Shown: positions 1 through 9,789, counted from the stretch's first letter. The stretch is DNA of 64,000 bases from Prochlorococcus sp. AG-409-P01 (GCA_003215335.1 QCKM01000006.1:25244-89243); one strand, 5' to 3'. Numbers and translations are program-made. Notes: generated from the letters alone by a model not told the origin.

Positions 1-1263
1 AGATGAAGAGGTTTCAGGAGTGAACGCAGACAAAAAAGACAAAGCTTTATCCTTTGCTCTAGTCAGATCGCCCTTCTTATCTATTCGCTCCAAATAAACT
101 TGGACGTCACGATCTGCAAACCATGCTTCAAGATCTACCACCTGAGAATCAACATCCCTATAGCCAGGAAGCACATCTCTTCTCAACCAATCTCGGCAGT
201 AACTGCAAAGCGCGGCAAGACGTTCTCCTGAGTAATCTTCAAGCCAAGATCTAAGAGCAGAATCTTCACTATTTTCAAAACGCTTATGAGCTAATTGAAC
301 ATCGCCTAGCAAAAGGTCCATACACCCCAATAAAGGCATTTGATCAAGCCCTTCTTGGGCAAATCTTTCTAATTTTTTACGTGCTTGATAGATCCTTTCA
401 GGCTTTCGTCGCGAAAACCCTTCTGCAGTCATAGACATAATTGCCAAGAATCTCGCGTCCGAAGAATTCGAATGCTGCCAATGGACAAAGAGATCAACCT
501 GCTCTTGAACCGTAAGGAACTTCCTGATTTGTTGAAAAAACAACTCAAATTCTTCTTGATTAAGACTTCCTGGTCCAGAGGATTTTCTTTTCCCCTCAAG
601 CCCACCACGCTTATTCACAAATCCATCAAGAAGTCTTAATCCTTCCTGACGAGAAATCTGATCTCCTAGGTCCCTACTAAGAAGATCAAGAATCCTATAA
701 GGAAGCAAAGCATCTAGGTCCTCTTCAAGCTGTTTGCGCTGATTCGGAAGTTTTCCCATACGTTGCAACAGCTTCATACCCTCTTGCAAAACTGCTGCTG
801 CAGATGCGTAATGTCTCCTTTCCTGTTCTTGAATAGCCGCAGAGCTGCAAGACAAGGCTGCTAATAAAGTCAGATCAGCCTCTCTTCCGCTACCCAAAGC
901 AGGCGCCTGAGGCGGCTGCAAGGCCTGAGAGGCAAGCTTAAATGCCTCGAAAGAGCAATCTGCCTCCCAAAGCAAAATCAATGCCGCAACTTCCCTGCTG
1001 GAAGAGAATTCAAGTCCAGTAGCTCCTCCCAACAAGGCAACCTCGTATTCTTCACGCCGTGTAGGGTCACTCAATAAATCCGCTGAAAGGCGCAACAGTT
1101 CGGCCCGCTGAGTAAGGACTTCATCAGTAAAGCCCTGCTCAGGAGATCTATCGATTCTCAACTGCAAAGCCCTAAGGACTACCTCAGCCTCGGCGGATGG
1201 ACTAACGCCTAGTAAACGGAAATGATCAAACGGCAGTTCCACCAGCAATCCAGCTATTGGCAT
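1..1263 (-). CDS. ftn2: Ftn2/ARC6 (ZipN)-type cell division protein, 3' end outside window
   Basis: The frame is open from base 1263 to the window edge: 421 codons are visible and the C-terminus is missing. The N-terminus contains ELPFDHFRLLGV (about residues 9-20) and LSDPTRREEYEVALL (about 64-78). This is the J-like domain of cyanobacterial Ftn2/ARC6, which lacks the HPD motif of true DnaJ. The family anchors FtsZ to the membrane, and its membrane segment and periplasmic part would lie beyond the edge. The ATG at 1263 is used here; a GTG at 1242 (giving ELPFDHF directly) is an equally good start. It is divergent from pdhA across 83 bp, which must hold both promoters. Family assignment is from recognition of the N-terminus. 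Confidence 0.85.
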   Translation of the reverse strand, partial: MPIAGLLVELPFDHFRLLGVSPSAEAEVVLRALQLRIDRSPEQGFTDEVLTQRAELLRLSADLLSDPTRREEYEVALLGGATGLEFSSSREVAALILLWEADCSFEAFKLASQALQPPQAPALGSGREADLTLLAALSCSSAAIQEQERRHYASAAAVLQEGMKLLQRMGKLPNQRKQLEEDLDALLPYRILDLLSRDLGDQISRQEGLRLLDGFVNKRGGLEGKRKSSGPGSLNQEEFELFFQQIRKFLTVQEQVDLFVHWQHSNSSDARFLAIMSMTAEGFSRRKPERIYQARKKLERFAQEGLDQMPLLGCMDLLLGDVQLAHKRFENSEDSALRSWLEDYSGERLAALCSYCRDWLRRDVLPGYRDVDSQVVDLEAWFADRDVQVYLERIDKKGDLTRAKDKALSFLSAFTPETSSS

Positions 1264-1346
1264 AAAACTCTAGACAGTGAAAGGGATTTTGCCCATTCTG
1301 AGTCCATAGGCCCTTACAGTCGTATATCAAGCACTGGTTATCAGCC

Positions 1347-2438
1347 ATGAGCAAGGAACCCGCATTGACCTCCACAGAGGGCATAGGCAATGGCCTTGCA
1401 TCAGGTTCACACACTGAGCGCCTATCGAATCTGGTGTCCACCAAACGCGCAGTTGTGGATCGTGACAAAGGGCTAGAACTTTTCCGAGACATGACCCTTG
1501 GCAGACGCTTTGAGGACAAATGTGCGGAGATGTATTACCGCGGAAAAATGTTTGGCTTTGTTCATCTTTACAACGGTCAGGAAGCTGTAAGCACAGGTGT
1601 TATTGGCGCAATGAAACGTCAACATGATTGGTTTTGCAGTACCTATCGAGACCACGTTCATGCCCTGAGTGCTGGTGTACCTGCTAGAGAAGTGATGAGT
1701 GAGCTCTTTGGCAAAGAAACTGGTTGCAGCAAGGGAAGAGGTGGCTCAATGCACCTGTTCTCAAAAGAACATCATCTCCTAGGTGGCTTTGCGTTTATCG
1801 GAGAAGGGATACCAGTAGCTCTTGGAGCCGCCTTTACTAGTCGCTACAAAAAAGAAGCTCTAAAGCAAGAAGGAAGCAATGCAGTTACTGCAGCCTTTTT
1901 TGGAGACGGCACGTGCAATAACGGACAATTTTTTGAATGCATGAACATGGCACAACTCTGGAAATTGCCAATAATCTTTGTTGTTGAAAACAACAAATGG
2001 GCGATTGGGATGGCCCACGACAGAGCAACTAGTGATCCTGAAATTTGGAGAAAAGCTTCTGCGTTTGGAATGGCTGGTGAAGAAGTTGATGGAATGGATG
2101 TATTGGCAGTGAGGGGAGCAGCCCAGCGTGCAATTGAAAGAGCCAGAGCGGGAGAAGGCCCAACCCTGCTGGAATGTCTCACCTATCGTTATCGCGGACA
2201 CTCACTTGCAGACCCAGATGAACTACGAGCAGAAGAGGAAAAGAAATTTTGGGCACAGAGAGATCCAATAAAAGCTCTTGAGAATGATCTAATCAAGGAA
2301 GGATTAGCAACAGATGAGGACCTCAGATCTATTGAGAAAACCATTGATTCTGAAGTTGTTGATGCAATTGATTTTGCACTTAGTGCTCCGGAACCAGATG
2401 CAAAAGAACTTACTAGATATATCTGGTCAGACAACTAG
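1347..2438 (+). CDS. pdhA: Pyruvate dehydrogenase E1 component, alpha subunit
   Basis: A 363-residue protein of normal length for the TPP-binding alpha chain of pyruvate dehydrogenase, which decarboxylates pyruvate to feed acetyl-CoA to lipid synthesis. The TPP motif starts at GDGTCNNGQ (about residues 186-194) and ends at [10 protein letters not shown]. The loop [10 protein letters not shown] (about 280-290) corresponds to the E1-alpha phosphorylation loop region. The first 40 residues are low-complexity and resemble a poorly conserved extension. The dihydrolipoamide dehydrogenase that may serve the same complex is encoded at 12550-14007; the beta chain and E2 are not in the window. The gene converges on the sigma factor gene. 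Confidence 0.95.
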   Translation: MSKEPALTSTEGIGNGLASGSHTERLSNLVSTKRAVVDRDKGLELFRDMTLGRRFEDKCAEMYYRGKMFGFVHLYNGQEAVSTGVIGAMKRQHDWFCSTYRDHVHALSAGVPAREVMSELFGKETGCSKGRGGSMHLFSKEHHLLGGFAFIGEGIPVALGAAFTSRYKKEALKQEGSNAVTAAFFGDGTCNNGQFFECMNMAQLWKLPIIFVVENNKWAIGMAHDRATSDPEIWRKASAFGMAGEEVDGMDVLAVRGAAQRAIERARAGEGPTLLECLTYRYRGHSLADPDELRAEEEKKFWAQRDPIKALENDLIKEGLATDEDLRSIEKTIDSEVVDAIDFALSAPEPDAKELTRYIWSDN

Positions 2439-2466
2439 ATTCTGCGTTCTCAAAATCATCTAGAAA

Positions 2467-2500
2467 ACCTGGTTAATTTCAAATACAACCAGGTATTTTT
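2467..2500 (+). terminator. Rho-independent terminator of pdhA, overlapping the sigma gene end
   Basis: ACCTGGTT (2467-2474) pairs perfectly with AACCAGGT (2487-2494), with a 12-nt loop, followed by TTTTT at 2496-2500. The right arm lies inside the last codons of the convergent sigma factor gene, which stops at 2479. On the minus strand the stem is followed by TTTT, so it may act in both directions. Confidence 0.75.
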
Positions 2501-3435
2501 CTAGTGAGGTTCCTTAGTTTTCTAAGAGCCTTCAATTCAACTTGCCTTACTCTTTCTCGGGAAACTTCCAAAAGGCGACCTATCTCAGCAAGAGTATGTC
2601 TTTCATTGCCTTCAAGACCAAAACGAAGTTTTAAGACATGCTGCTCCTGTTCACTCAAATGAGTTAACCATCTAGTCAGCTGTTCATGATGAATACGTTG
2701 TTCTACCTTGTCGAGAGGTTCATTACTTGAACCATCGGCAATAAGATCACCCAAAAAGCTTCTACCTTCTTCCCCATTAACTGGAGCATCCAAGCTACTT
2801 GTAGTCAGCGCCTGCCTGAGAAGTGAATCCAATTCTTCAAGAGGAATATCCATTGCCTCTGCAATCTCAAGACGACTAGGCATAGCGCCTAATTTATGAG
2901 CCAAATCAAGACTCACCTTTCGAATAGTTGTAAGACGCTCACTTAAATGCACTGGCAACCGAATTGTGCGCGATTGACAAGCAATTGCACGTGTCATGCT
3001 CTGTCGAATCCACCAAAAGGCATAAGTGGAAAATTTGTACCCACGAGTAGGGTCGAACTTCTCCACGGCGCGCTCAAGGCCAAGAGAACCTTCTTGAATA
3101 AGGTCAAGGAGTTCTAGACCTTTTCCTTGATATTTTTTTGCCACACTTACTACCAGCCTTAAATTCGCCTTCATCATTCGTTCTTTTGCACGACGACCTA
3201 TTCGAATAAGTCGACGCTGTTGAGTTGTCAAATTTTGACTCTTGTCACTAATCGATCCATCTTCAGTGAGTGTCATCATTGTCTGGACCTGATTCCCTAG
3301 CTCAATCTCCTCAGCAGGAGTTAGCAATGGGATTCGTCCTATTGAAGAGAGATACCAACTGACTGGATCACCAGCTCTCCTTCTTTGAGGCTCCGGCGAC
3401 TTAGGCGCTGCAGAAACCATCCCCATTTTCCCCAA
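2479..3435 (-). CDS. RNA polymerase sigma factor, RpoD-like group 2
   Basis: A 318-residue sigma-70 family protein. Region 1.2 is seen in DPVSWYLSSIGRIPLLTPAE (about residues 23-42). Region 2 runs from about 91 to 150, with the core-binding DLIQEGSLGL and the -10 recognition stretch YKFSTYAFWWIRQ. Region 4 with its helix-turn-helix lies at about 270-310 (TLAEIGRLLEVSRERVRQVE). It lacks the long acidic N-terminus of the primary sigma, so a non-essential group 2 sigma is the best call. Such factors in cyanobacteria adjust transcription to light, circadian or nutrient state. Which paralogue it is cannot be told from sequence alone. Confidence 0.9.
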   Translation of the reverse strand: MGKMGMVSAAPKSPEPQRRRAGDPVSWYLSSIGRIPLLTPAEEIELGNQVQTMMTLTEDGSISDKSQNLTTQQRRLIRIGRRAKERMMKANLRLVVSVAKKYQGKGLELLDLIQEGSLGLERAVEKFDPTRGYKFSTYAFWWIRQSMTRAIACQSRTIRLPVHLSERLTTIRKVSLDLAHKLGAMPSRLEIAEAMDIPLEELDSLLRQALTTSSLDAPVNGEEGRSFLGDLIADGSSNEPLDKVEQRIHHEQLTRWLTHLSEQEQHVLKLRFGLEGNERHTLAEIGRLLEVSRERVRQVELKALRKLRNLTRKIPGCI

Positions 3436-3545
3436 CTGAATGGGAAGAACTTTCGTACAGATATTGCAAAAGACCTTCTGGTTTCAAGAACCCTTCACAT
3501 TCATGAGAAGAAAAGTACACATTTGAGCTTAAATGTTTTTATTAG

Positions 3546-5132
3546 TCACAGATTCTTGTGACTAAAAGTACAATCCCCGCTTTGCATGGATGTAGTAAGA
3601 GCTTCTAATGAATTAACGATAGATCCTGCCGAACTGCCCTTCCTGCAGTTTCGAGCTGCTTCAGCATGAAGGAAAGCAGCTTTTGCTAACAGTTCTCCAT
3701 TAACTTCCAAGCCAGAAGCCAGTCCTAACGCTCCCAATCCAGTGGCATAACCAGCCAACAAATCTCCTAAACCAATTCTTGCGGTCCAAGAAGCTGTTTG
3801 GGAAAGTTGCCATGAAAAACCCTTTGGGTCAGCCACGACGCTATGAGCTCCTTTTAGAAGCACAACTATTCCGCACAACTTCGCGGCTTCTAAAGCGGCA
3901 TTTAGAGGCATGAGATCTTTCAGTTCTGGAAAGAGACGAGAAAATTCTCCTGAATGGGGAGTTATCCAGCTTGGTCCCTGTCTTTTTTTTAACCACTCCC
4001 ATCCCTCAACTGAACTGGCCAAACGATTTAGAGCGTCAGCATCTAGAACCAGCAACCCAGGAAAGTCCACTAAAGGTTTTGCCATCTGTGACCAATCTTT
4101 CTTTTCTGATCCCAACCCTGGGCCTATTAATACTGCATCAAGCCTGGCCAAATCTTCAGCAACCAAAGAGTTACCTATAGAACTTCCTCCATTTGAAGAG
4201 GGTTCGAGATCTCTCGAAAGAATTATCTCAGGAACAACTTTCCAAAGGCCTTTTGAAACTCTATTTGGAACTGAAGCACGAATACTTCCTACCCCACTTG
4301 CCAAAGCCCCTTTCAATGCAATCAATGAGGCTCCTGGATAGGTGTCACTACCTGCAATGACTAAAACTCTTCCTCTTTGATATTTCATTGCACTAGTTCT
4401 AGTTTTTGGCCAAGAAACAGTAGAAAAATCCTCAGGGTGAATAGATCTAGGTTGTGTATCTGGCAGCGTCTGAAGGAGGTTGTCAGACAACCCAATATCA
4501 ACTCTGACTAAATGACCAACATTCTCAATAGCTTTATCTTGCACAAGGCCTTGCTTTATAAGACCCACAGCAAGAGTGAATGAACCCACTGCTGCACCAG
4601 TACAAAATGCTCTTCCTGAATCCGAACAAAGTCCTGCAGGAACATCAATGCAAATCAATCTTCGTGGATGATTTTTTTGACGGGAATCCAACAATTTTGC
4701 TATTGATTCAGGCAATGGTCGAGACTGACCAAGCCCAAAAAGTGCCTCAATCCAAAGAGCCTCTCCCGTAACATCAGGTATATGCTTAATGGTTGGAATG
4801 CCAAGCCATATGGCATGTGATAAATGTTGAGAAGTTAAATGCTCACGAATAGGCAAAGGACACCAAATCTCAACATTTACCCCTGACAAATGAAGTTCTC
4901 TTGCCACAACAAGTCCATCACCTCCGTTATGTCCAGGCCCTACAAGAACAACCACTCCTTTAGCAAGCAATTCGGGTCGTTCAAGCAACCACCTGGCAAC
5001 TGCTAAACCAACTTTCTCCATTAATGAAGCTACCGGAATGCCGCTTTGAATCATTTCGCCCTCTAAAGAAGACATTTGCGCAGCTGTAACCAAAAGGTGA
5101 TCTTGATCAGATTTAGGCCAAGACAATGTCAT
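3546..5132 (-). CDS. nnr: Bifunctional NAD(P)H-hydrate epimerase/dehydratase
   Basis: A 528-residue fusion of the YjeF N-terminal epimerase and the YjeF C-terminal kinase-fold dehydratase; together they repair damaged NAD(P)HX. The epimerase half carries VGPGHNGGDGLVVAREL (about residues 64-80). The dehydratase half starts near residue 250 (RGRVLVIAGSDTYPGASL) and contains GPGLGSEKKDW, LDADALNRL, TPHSGEFSRLFP and ARIGLGDLLAGYATGLGALG. The last block usually reads GTGD in other bacteria; here it is GLGD, a conservative oddity at the nucleotide site. It is divergent from mnmA with a 74-bp gap. Confidence 0.93.
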   Translation of the reverse strand: MTLSWPKSDQDHLLVTAAQMSSLEGEMIQSGIPVASLMEKVGLAVARWLLERPELLAKGVVVLVGPGHNGGDGLVVARELHLSGVNVEIWCPLPIREHLTSQHLSHAIWLGIPTIKHIPDVTGEALWIEALFGLGQSRPLPESIAKLLDSRQKNHPRRLICIDVPAGLCSDSGRAFCTGAAVGSFTLAVGLIKQGLVQDKAIENVGHLVRVDIGLSDNLLQTLPDTQPRSIHPEDFSTVSWPKTRTSAMKYQRGRVLVIAGSDTYPGASLIALKGALASGVGSIRASVPNRVSKGLWKVVPEIILSRDLEPSSNGGSSIGNSLVAEDLARLDAVLIGPGLGSEKKDWSQMAKPLVDFPGLLVLDADALNRLASSVEGWEWLKKRQGPSWITPHSGEFSRLFPELKDLMPLNAALEAAKLCGIVVLLKGAHSVVADPKGFSWQLSQTASWTARIGLGDLLAGYATGLGALGLASGLEVNGELLAKAAFLHAEAARNCRKGSSAGSIVNSLEALTTSMQSGDCTFSHKNL

Positions 5133-5206
5133 TAAGCATGAAACCTAACTATGCAGAAAAGCATCTCTAAACGGCTATCTGACAAAAATTCCACCAAACT
5201 TTTGGT

Positions 5207-6397
5207 ATGTCCCAAAGATCACCAACCACAACAGCCGGCTCAAATGCCCTCAAATTTTTAAAGAAATGGCCTGGCGATCATCGAGTAGCGGTAGGTCTGT
5301 CTGGAGGCGTAGACAGCTCTCTATCAGCAGCACTTTTAGTAGATGCCGGATGGCATGTTGAAGGACTGACGCTCTGGTTAATGAGTGGCAAGGGAAGTTG
5401 CTGCGCCGATGGCCTTGTTGATGCAGCATCTATCTGTGAAGAGCTAGGCATCGATCATCATATTGTTGATTCAAGAACTACTTTTCAGAGAGAGATCTTG
5501 GAAAGAGTTGTTCATGGATATAAACAAGGGATAACTCCTATTCCTTGTTCGCGTTGTAATAGGTCAGTAAAGTTCTCAACAATGCTCAAATGGGCTGAAG
5601 AAGAGCGCTCACTAAGCTTTTTGGCAACTGGGCATTATGCAAGGATTAAAAATGCACAAGATATAACCCCCCTGCCTATAGAACTACCAGGAAATTCAAT
5701 CGGTCGACATAAACTTTTAAGAGGTCTAGATGAACAAAAAGACCAAAGCTATTTCCTTTATGATTTACCTCAAGAAACACTAGGAAAAGTAATATTTCCA
5801 TTAGGTGAATTAACCAAAGCAAACACTAGAGAAGAAGCCTCTAGATATAATCTAAGAACTGCCAAAAAAGCTGAAAGTCAAGACTTTTGTCTTGCTGAGC
5901 ATCATGGATCGATGCGTGCCTTCCTTGATGCATATCTTCCTCCAAGAATAGGTGAAATAATTCTTGAAGATGGCACCGTAGTTGGCCAGCATGATGGGAT
6001 CGAACATTTCACAATTGGCCAACGCAAAGGTCTTGGAGTTGCTTGGCGAGAACCTTTACATGTAATTCGCCTTGATGCGTCAACAAATCGTGTAGTCGTC
6101 GCCCCACGAGATGACATCGCTCAGTCAAGTTGTGTGGTCAAAGCAGTTAACTGGGTATCAATTGAACCACCACAAGAAGCAATAGAAGTAGAAGTACAAG
6201 TTCGATATAGAAGTTGCCCAGTAGAAGCTTTACTAATTCCCTTAAAACCTTTAAAAGAAGACATTCAATCAAGCCGCCCCCACCGTTGTCGATTGAAATT
6301 TAGAAATAATCAATTCTCAATCACACCAGGTCAGGCGGCTGTTTTTTATTCAAATGAATTTGTACTTGGAGGTGGCCTTATTTGCCAAAATGAATAA
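5207..6397 (+). CDS. mnmA: tRNA-specific 2-thiouridylase MnmA
   Basis: A 396-residue enzyme that thiolates U34 of tRNA-Lys, -Glu and -Gln using ATP and a persulfide relay. The PP-loop SGGVDSS is at about residues 32-38. Cysteines sit in GSCCADG, in [13 protein letters not shown] and in the conserved SQDFCLAEH block. The signature [12 protein letters not shown] opens the C-terminal half. Length is slightly above the usual 360-370 because of an N-terminal extension and an insertion near residues 150-165. The ATG at 5207 fits; the first 20 residues are not conserved in the family, so a later start is possible. It converges on lnt with only 14 bp between the stops. Confidence 0.95.
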   Translation: MSQRSPTTTAGSNALKFLKKWPGDHRVAVGLSGGVDSSLSAALLVDAGWHVEGLTLWLMSGKGSCCADGLVDAASICEELGIDHHIVDSRTTFQREILERVVHGYKQGITPIPCSRCNRSVKFSTMLKWAEEERSLSFLATGHYARIKNAQDITPLPIELPGNSIGRHKLLRGLDEQKDQSYFLYDLPQETLGKVIFPLGELTKANTREEASRYNLRTAKKAESQDFCLAEHHGSMRAFLDAYLPPRIGEIILEDGTVVGQHDGIEHFTIGQRKGLGVAWREPLHVIRLDASTNRVVVAPRDDIAQSSCVVKAVNWVSIEPPQEAIEVEVQVRYRSCPVEALLIPLKPLKEDIQSSRPHRCRLKFRNNQFSITPGQAAVFYSNEFVLGGGLICQNE

Positions 6398-6411
6398 TTC
6401 AAGACTAAAAC

Positions 6412-7953
6412 TCAAGGGCGAAATCTCAACCAAACAATTCCCATAGCGCTAAAGGAAGCAATAACAAATAAAGGCATTTCATGCCATATGGAATACAGAG
6501 TTCTCTGCCGATAACGATGAACTTCGACTTTGGCAATACCTGAGAGGAAAGGAGGAAGAAGTGAAGTTGAAGCCCCATTAGCCGAAACCAATGCCGAAGG
6601 ACCTGTATTGGCAACACTTATTAGGTCTCTGCCTGTTTCAATACTTCGAAGCCTTGCCAATGAAAGGAACTGGCGATGCAAAGAGATTGGATAAGGGTCA
6701 AGGTTGGCAATGCTGACGAGAACTTCTGCGCCATCTTCCACGGCTTTAACCAAAGAAGATCCATCAGTGATCTCATAACAAATTGCCACCGCCAAAGGAG
6801 GTCCATCCCATTGAAATATTCGAGCAGGTGCACCGGGTTGAACCCCACCAACAGCAGAAAGGCCTTTAAAGCTTTCCGAAATCCAAGAAGGAACCCATTC
6901 ACCCAAAGGGACCAAGCGATGCTTATCAATTCCGATAGAAAATTCTCTTTTACCTTTGGGAACAAATAACAAAGAACTTCGTTGTTCACCTCTCACCCAT
7001 CGAAACCCACCTGTAAGCAACGGCAAAGGAGAAGGAGCTAAAAGTTTTTGTCCAGCCAACAATGTTCCTTCAGGTGCAACCAACCAGTCAGCTTGAATTT
7101 CCTTAGCAGTATCAAGAGCTTTTTCAAAGGCTTCTTGAAGGCGAATTTGTTGCGCTTGAGAGAACTTGGTTCTAGTAGGAATTGCAGGTTGCCAGATTGC
7201 GACAGAATTAGATAAAGGCGTTATTTCAAGGCGTAGCAGGCTCCACCCAAGAAGATGGGCCATCAATAGACAAGACAACCCCACAAAAACTGCTCTCCTC
7301 CATCTGCCAGCCAATCGAAAAGAATGAAATATGCGCCAAATCCACCATCCGATCAACAGCTGTACCATTGCCAAACCTCCAGATCCAATCCATCTAGCCA
7401 ACCCAGCCAGGGGAATATCTTCTGGAAGCAAGGTTGCACCTAGACCAATCCAAAAAAGAGGTCCATGGGAAAGCTGCACTTCCGCAAGCCCCCATAAAGA
7501 AGACATAAATAAAGCATGTAATGTTTGCTCTTTTGAATTTGAACGTCGACCTTCTTTAGTGCCAAATAGAGTACTCAAATAAGACCAAATAGCTACAAGG
7601 CAACCTGAAAAAAGACCACAGCTCAACCAAATTGCCAATGCAACTGGCAAACTCAGAAAACTTGGCACACCAACCCAAGTAAGTGGATGCAGAGCTAATA
7701 GCCAAGAATGACTTACAAGAACTGAAAAGACTCCAAACAAAAATCCCGCTACTGGATATCGGCTAGCTGGCCAAAGCATTGCAAGCGCAATGGGCATCAA
7801 TAAAAAGCCGCTCTGTAGAAATGAAAGACCAGCGAGCACACCCCCTGCCGAGCCCTGCAAAATCGCTCGAGATCGATCATCTCTTTTTTCCATTGCACTA
7901 ATCCATCTCAAAATCGCTTCAAGGCAAAGGCAACCGTTACCTGCTTTTAACAA
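6412..7953 (-). CDS. lnt: Apolipoprotein N-acyltransferase
   Basis: A 513-residue inner-membrane enzyme that adds the third acyl chain to lipoproteins. About six hydrophobic segments fill the first 240 residues; a nitrilase-fold domain follows. The catalytic triad can be read as Glu in LVAPEGTLL, Lys in IDKHRLVPLGEWVP and Cys in AVAICYEITDG. A last membrane segment lies near the C-terminus (LFVIASFSAMGIVWL). The N-terminal 20 residues may be an over-extension, as MEKRDDRSRAI (start near 7893) is a plausible alternative start. Converges on mnmA and is divergent from the FKBP gene. Confidence 0.92.
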   Translation of the reverse strand: MLKAGNGCLCLEAILRWISAMEKRDDRSRAILQGSAGGVLAGLSFLQSGFLLMPIALAMLWPASRYPVAGFLFGVFSVLVSHSWLLALHPLTWVGVPSFLSLPVALAIWLSCGLFSGCLVAIWSYLSTLFGTKEGRRSNSKEQTLHALFMSSLWGLAEVQLSHGPLFWIGLGATLLPEDIPLAGLARWIGSGGLAMVQLLIGWWIWRIFHSFRLAGRWRRAVFVGLSCLLMAHLLGWSLLRLEITPLSNSVAIWQPAIPTRTKFSQAQQIRLQEAFEKALDTAKEIQADWLVAPEGTLLAGQKLLAPSPLPLLTGGFRWVRGEQRSSLLFVPKGKREFSIGIDKHRLVPLGEWVPSWISESFKGLSAVGGVQPGAPARIFQWDGPPLAVAICYEITDGSSLVKAVEDGAEVLVSIANLDPYPISLHRQFLSLARLRSIETGRDLISVANTGPSALVSANGASTSLLPPFLSGIAKVEVHRYRQRTLYSIWHEMPLFVIASFSAMGIVWLRFRP

Positions 7954-8044
7954 CTAACTCAAAAAACTGCAGCACTTAAGCAATAAATGCTCTTTAAGAG
8001 GAGCAAAGGTGCTACAAGAATCAATGAAACCGTTTTAAAACTCC

Positions 8045-8650
8045 GTGCGCGAAATCTTTATCAGCTCAATGATCTTTGCAGCCTGCTTAATCGCTGCATT
8101 AGTAAGCCAAATCATCGCTCCAACCGATCTTTCAGCTGCAACAGGGCTATTAAACATTCAAGCGGATATCAACAAAGTTGCGAACCAAGAACAAACCACA
8201 AGAACACTTTTTGAGTTGGACCCAGATGATCCAAACCCAACACTTTTTGCCATGGCTAAAGACGCATCAAAAACCGATCTCTCTTCATTTGGCGGACCAA
8301 TTGAAGTAGAAGGAGCAAAAGTCTCTGATTCTGGACTCCGAATAACTGATTTAGTTCTTGGTAATGGGCCCGAAGCCACTGCAGGCCAGAAAGTCAGCGT
8401 GCATTATGTAGGAACACTTGCAGATGGCACAGAGTTTGATTCAAGTTATGGAAGAGGTCCATTTACTTTCCCACTAGGAGCTGGAAGGGTAATTAAGGGT
8501 TGGGATGAAGGAGTGGCTGGCATGAAAGTTGGCGGCAAAAGAAAGCTCGTCATTCCACCTGAACTTGGCTATGGATCAAAAGGAGCAGGCAAGGTAATTC
8601 CTCCCAATGCGATATTGAATTTTGAAGTGGAGCTATTAGAGATCAATTGA
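8045..8650 (+). CDS. FKBP-type peptidyl-prolyl cis-trans isomerase, exported
   Basis: A 201-residue protein with an N-terminal hydrophobic segment (about residues 8-27, [18 protein letters not shown]), a variable linker and a C-terminal FKBP domain (about 105-201). The fold is seen in [39 protein letters not shown] and [10 protein letters not shown]. It should fold proteins in the periplasm or thylakoid lumen. The GTG at 8045 is used; the in-frame ATG at 8069 would shorten the signal segment by eight residues. It lies 85 bp upstream of sodN on the same strand. Confidence 0.92.
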   Translation: MREIFISSMIFAACLIAALVSQIIAPTDLSAATGLLNIQADINKVANQEQTTRTLFELDPDDPNPTLFAMAKDASKTDLSSFGGPIEVEGAKVSDSGLRITDLVLGNGPEATAGQKVSVHYVGTLADGTEFDSSYGRGPFTFPLGAGRVIKGWDEGVAGMKVGGKRKLVIPPELGYGSKGAGKVIPPNAILNFEVELLEIN

Positions 8651-8670
8651 ACTGATGTATATCATCGAGG

Positions 8671-8707
8671 CTTGCGCCTACCCAGTTAGGCACAAGCCCA
8701 GTTAGGC
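8671..8707 (+). promoter_or_regulatory. Direct repeat and hairpin upstream of sodN
   Basis: CCCAGTTAGGC occurs at 8681-8691 and again at 8697-8707, a perfect 11-bp direct repeat with a 16-nt period. The first copy is also in a hairpin, CTTGCGCCTA (8671-8680) with TAGGCACAAG (8687-8696), one mismatch. There is no T-run, so a plain terminator for the FKBP gene is less likely. Its position 29-65 bases before the sodN start suggests an operator or leader element. That role is inference. Confidence 0.45.
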
Positions 8708-8735
8708 TGATAACAGGAACTAATTTCCGCTAGAG

Positions 8736-9209
8736 ATGTCGCGTACGTTACTTACAGCAATTTTCAAAAGCCTCCCAGCTCAAACTGTGAAGGCACACTG
8801 CGACGGCCCTTGTGGCGTCTATGACCCCGCTTCAACAAGGGTTGCCGCAGAAGCAGTCTTGTCAATGACCAAAAAGCTTCTGGCCATGACACCTCCTGAT
8901 GCAAATGACACATCAGCTTGGCTTGCCTACAACAACACTTTCTCCAGATATGTAGCTGTCAAGGAGGAACAAGCTCAGGAAGCAAAGAAGGAGCTTCTTA
9001 TCCTCTGGACCGATTATTTCAAACCAGAGCATTTAGCAACTTTTCCAGATCTACATGACACATTCTGGAAAGCCGCCAAGCTTTGCAGCGCATGCAAAGT
9101 CAACATTGATCTAGCAAAAGCTGAAGAGCTAATGAGATCTGTGGAAAAAATTCACCACATGTTCTGGAAATCCAAGGGGCGAGCTGACGCCTGGATCACT
9201 GCAAGCTAA
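8736..9209 (+). CDS. sodN: Nickel superoxide dismutase
   Basis: A 157-residue precursor of Ni-SOD, which dismutates superoxide without using iron. The mature N-terminus is the nickel hook HCDGPCGVYDP at residues 21-31. The ligands are the His1 amine and side chain, Cys2 and Cys6 of the mature enzyme. The preceding 20 residues (MSRTLLTAIFKSLPAQTVKA) are the propeptide removed by SodX. The rest is the four-helix bundle typical of the family, ending with EKIHHMFWKSKGR. The dedicated peptidase follows 43 bp downstream, as in other marine cyanobacteria. The direct repeat at 8681-8707 lies in its leader. Confidence 0.98.
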   Translation: MSRTLLTAIFKSLPAQTVKAHCDGPCGVYDPASTRVAAEAVLSMTKKLLAMTPPDANDTSAWLAYNNTFSRYVAVKEEQAQEAKKELLILWTDYFKPEHLATFPDLHDTFWKAAKLCSACKVNIDLAKAEELMRSVEKIHHMFWKSKGRADAWITAS

Positions 9210-9252
9210 AGAAAAGGTCCACAAAGGGGCAAGTTGGTTCTCCCTGCTCCTT

Positions 9253-9582
9253 TTGTTGACTCGTCTAAGGCGGCTTTGTCGTGTAGAGGGAAACTCTATG
9301 GAACCAAATCTCTATTCAGGAGATTTGGTTATTTATCGACCGTTTAGACCATCAAAAGACACACTTAAGAATGGCTGCATTGTTGTAGTCAGGAGTCCTC
9401 TTGAGCGGGGAAACCTAATAATCAAAAGAATTTACAAACATAATCAAACATCAATTGAACTGCGTGGTGACAATGAAACAAGCAGCGATGACAGTCGCAA
9501 ATTTGGACTTGTTAGCCTCGAGCAAGTTCTCGGTGTTGTCGACCAAGTAATTCCGATGCGAACCAAAAGTGAATTCAGCTAA
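9253..9582 (+). CDS. sodX: Nickel-type superoxide dismutase maturation peptidase
   Basis: A short signal-peptidase-like S26 protein. The catalytic Ser is in VEGNSMEPNLYSGDLVI (about residues 12-28) and the catalytic Lys is in NLIIKRIYK (about 55-63). It follows sodN closely, and its family cleaves the SodN propeptide to free the nickel-binding His. It lacks a membrane anchor, as expected for a cytoplasmic maturation factor. The start is uncertain: TTG codons at 9253 and 9256 are the nearest candidates, and the frame is open further upstream without ATG or GTG. Confidence 0.9.
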   Translation: MLTRLRRLCRVEGNSMEPNLYSGDLVIYRPFRPSKDTLKNGCIVVVRSPLERGNLIIKRIYKHNQTSIELRGDNETSSDDSRKFGLVSLEQVLGVVDQVIPMRTKSEFS

Positions 9583-9699
9583 AACTTAAGGCATAAATAG
9601 ATTCTCTTTATAAAGAACCATCCAATTACTCAACAATGGAAGCTTCTGGATATGTAAATTTTCTAGTAAGTTAGATATGCAACTTCAAGGGGAGTTACC

Positions 9700-9789
9700 T
9701 TGGCACATTGGCTTGGTGATGCACTCTTAGTAATGATGTTTGTAAGCTGGTGCTTCATCTTGGCTACATCTCCACAAGAAGAGGCTTAG
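9700..9789 (+). CDS. Small membrane protein, 29 residues
   Basis: A TTG at 9700 follows AAGGGGAG (9687-9694) at a good ribosome-binding distance and opens a 29-codon frame ending in TAG at 9787. The peptide begins with AHWLGDALLVMMFVSWCFIL, a single hydrophobic span, and ends in the acidic tail SPQEEA. The size and shape are like small subunits of photosynthetic membrane complexes, but I do not recognise the family. It sits just upstream of another short membrane ORF. Real gene status is inferred from the ribosome site and the hydrophobic pattern. Confidence 0.45.
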   Translation: MAHWLGDALLVMMFVSWCFILATSPQEEA

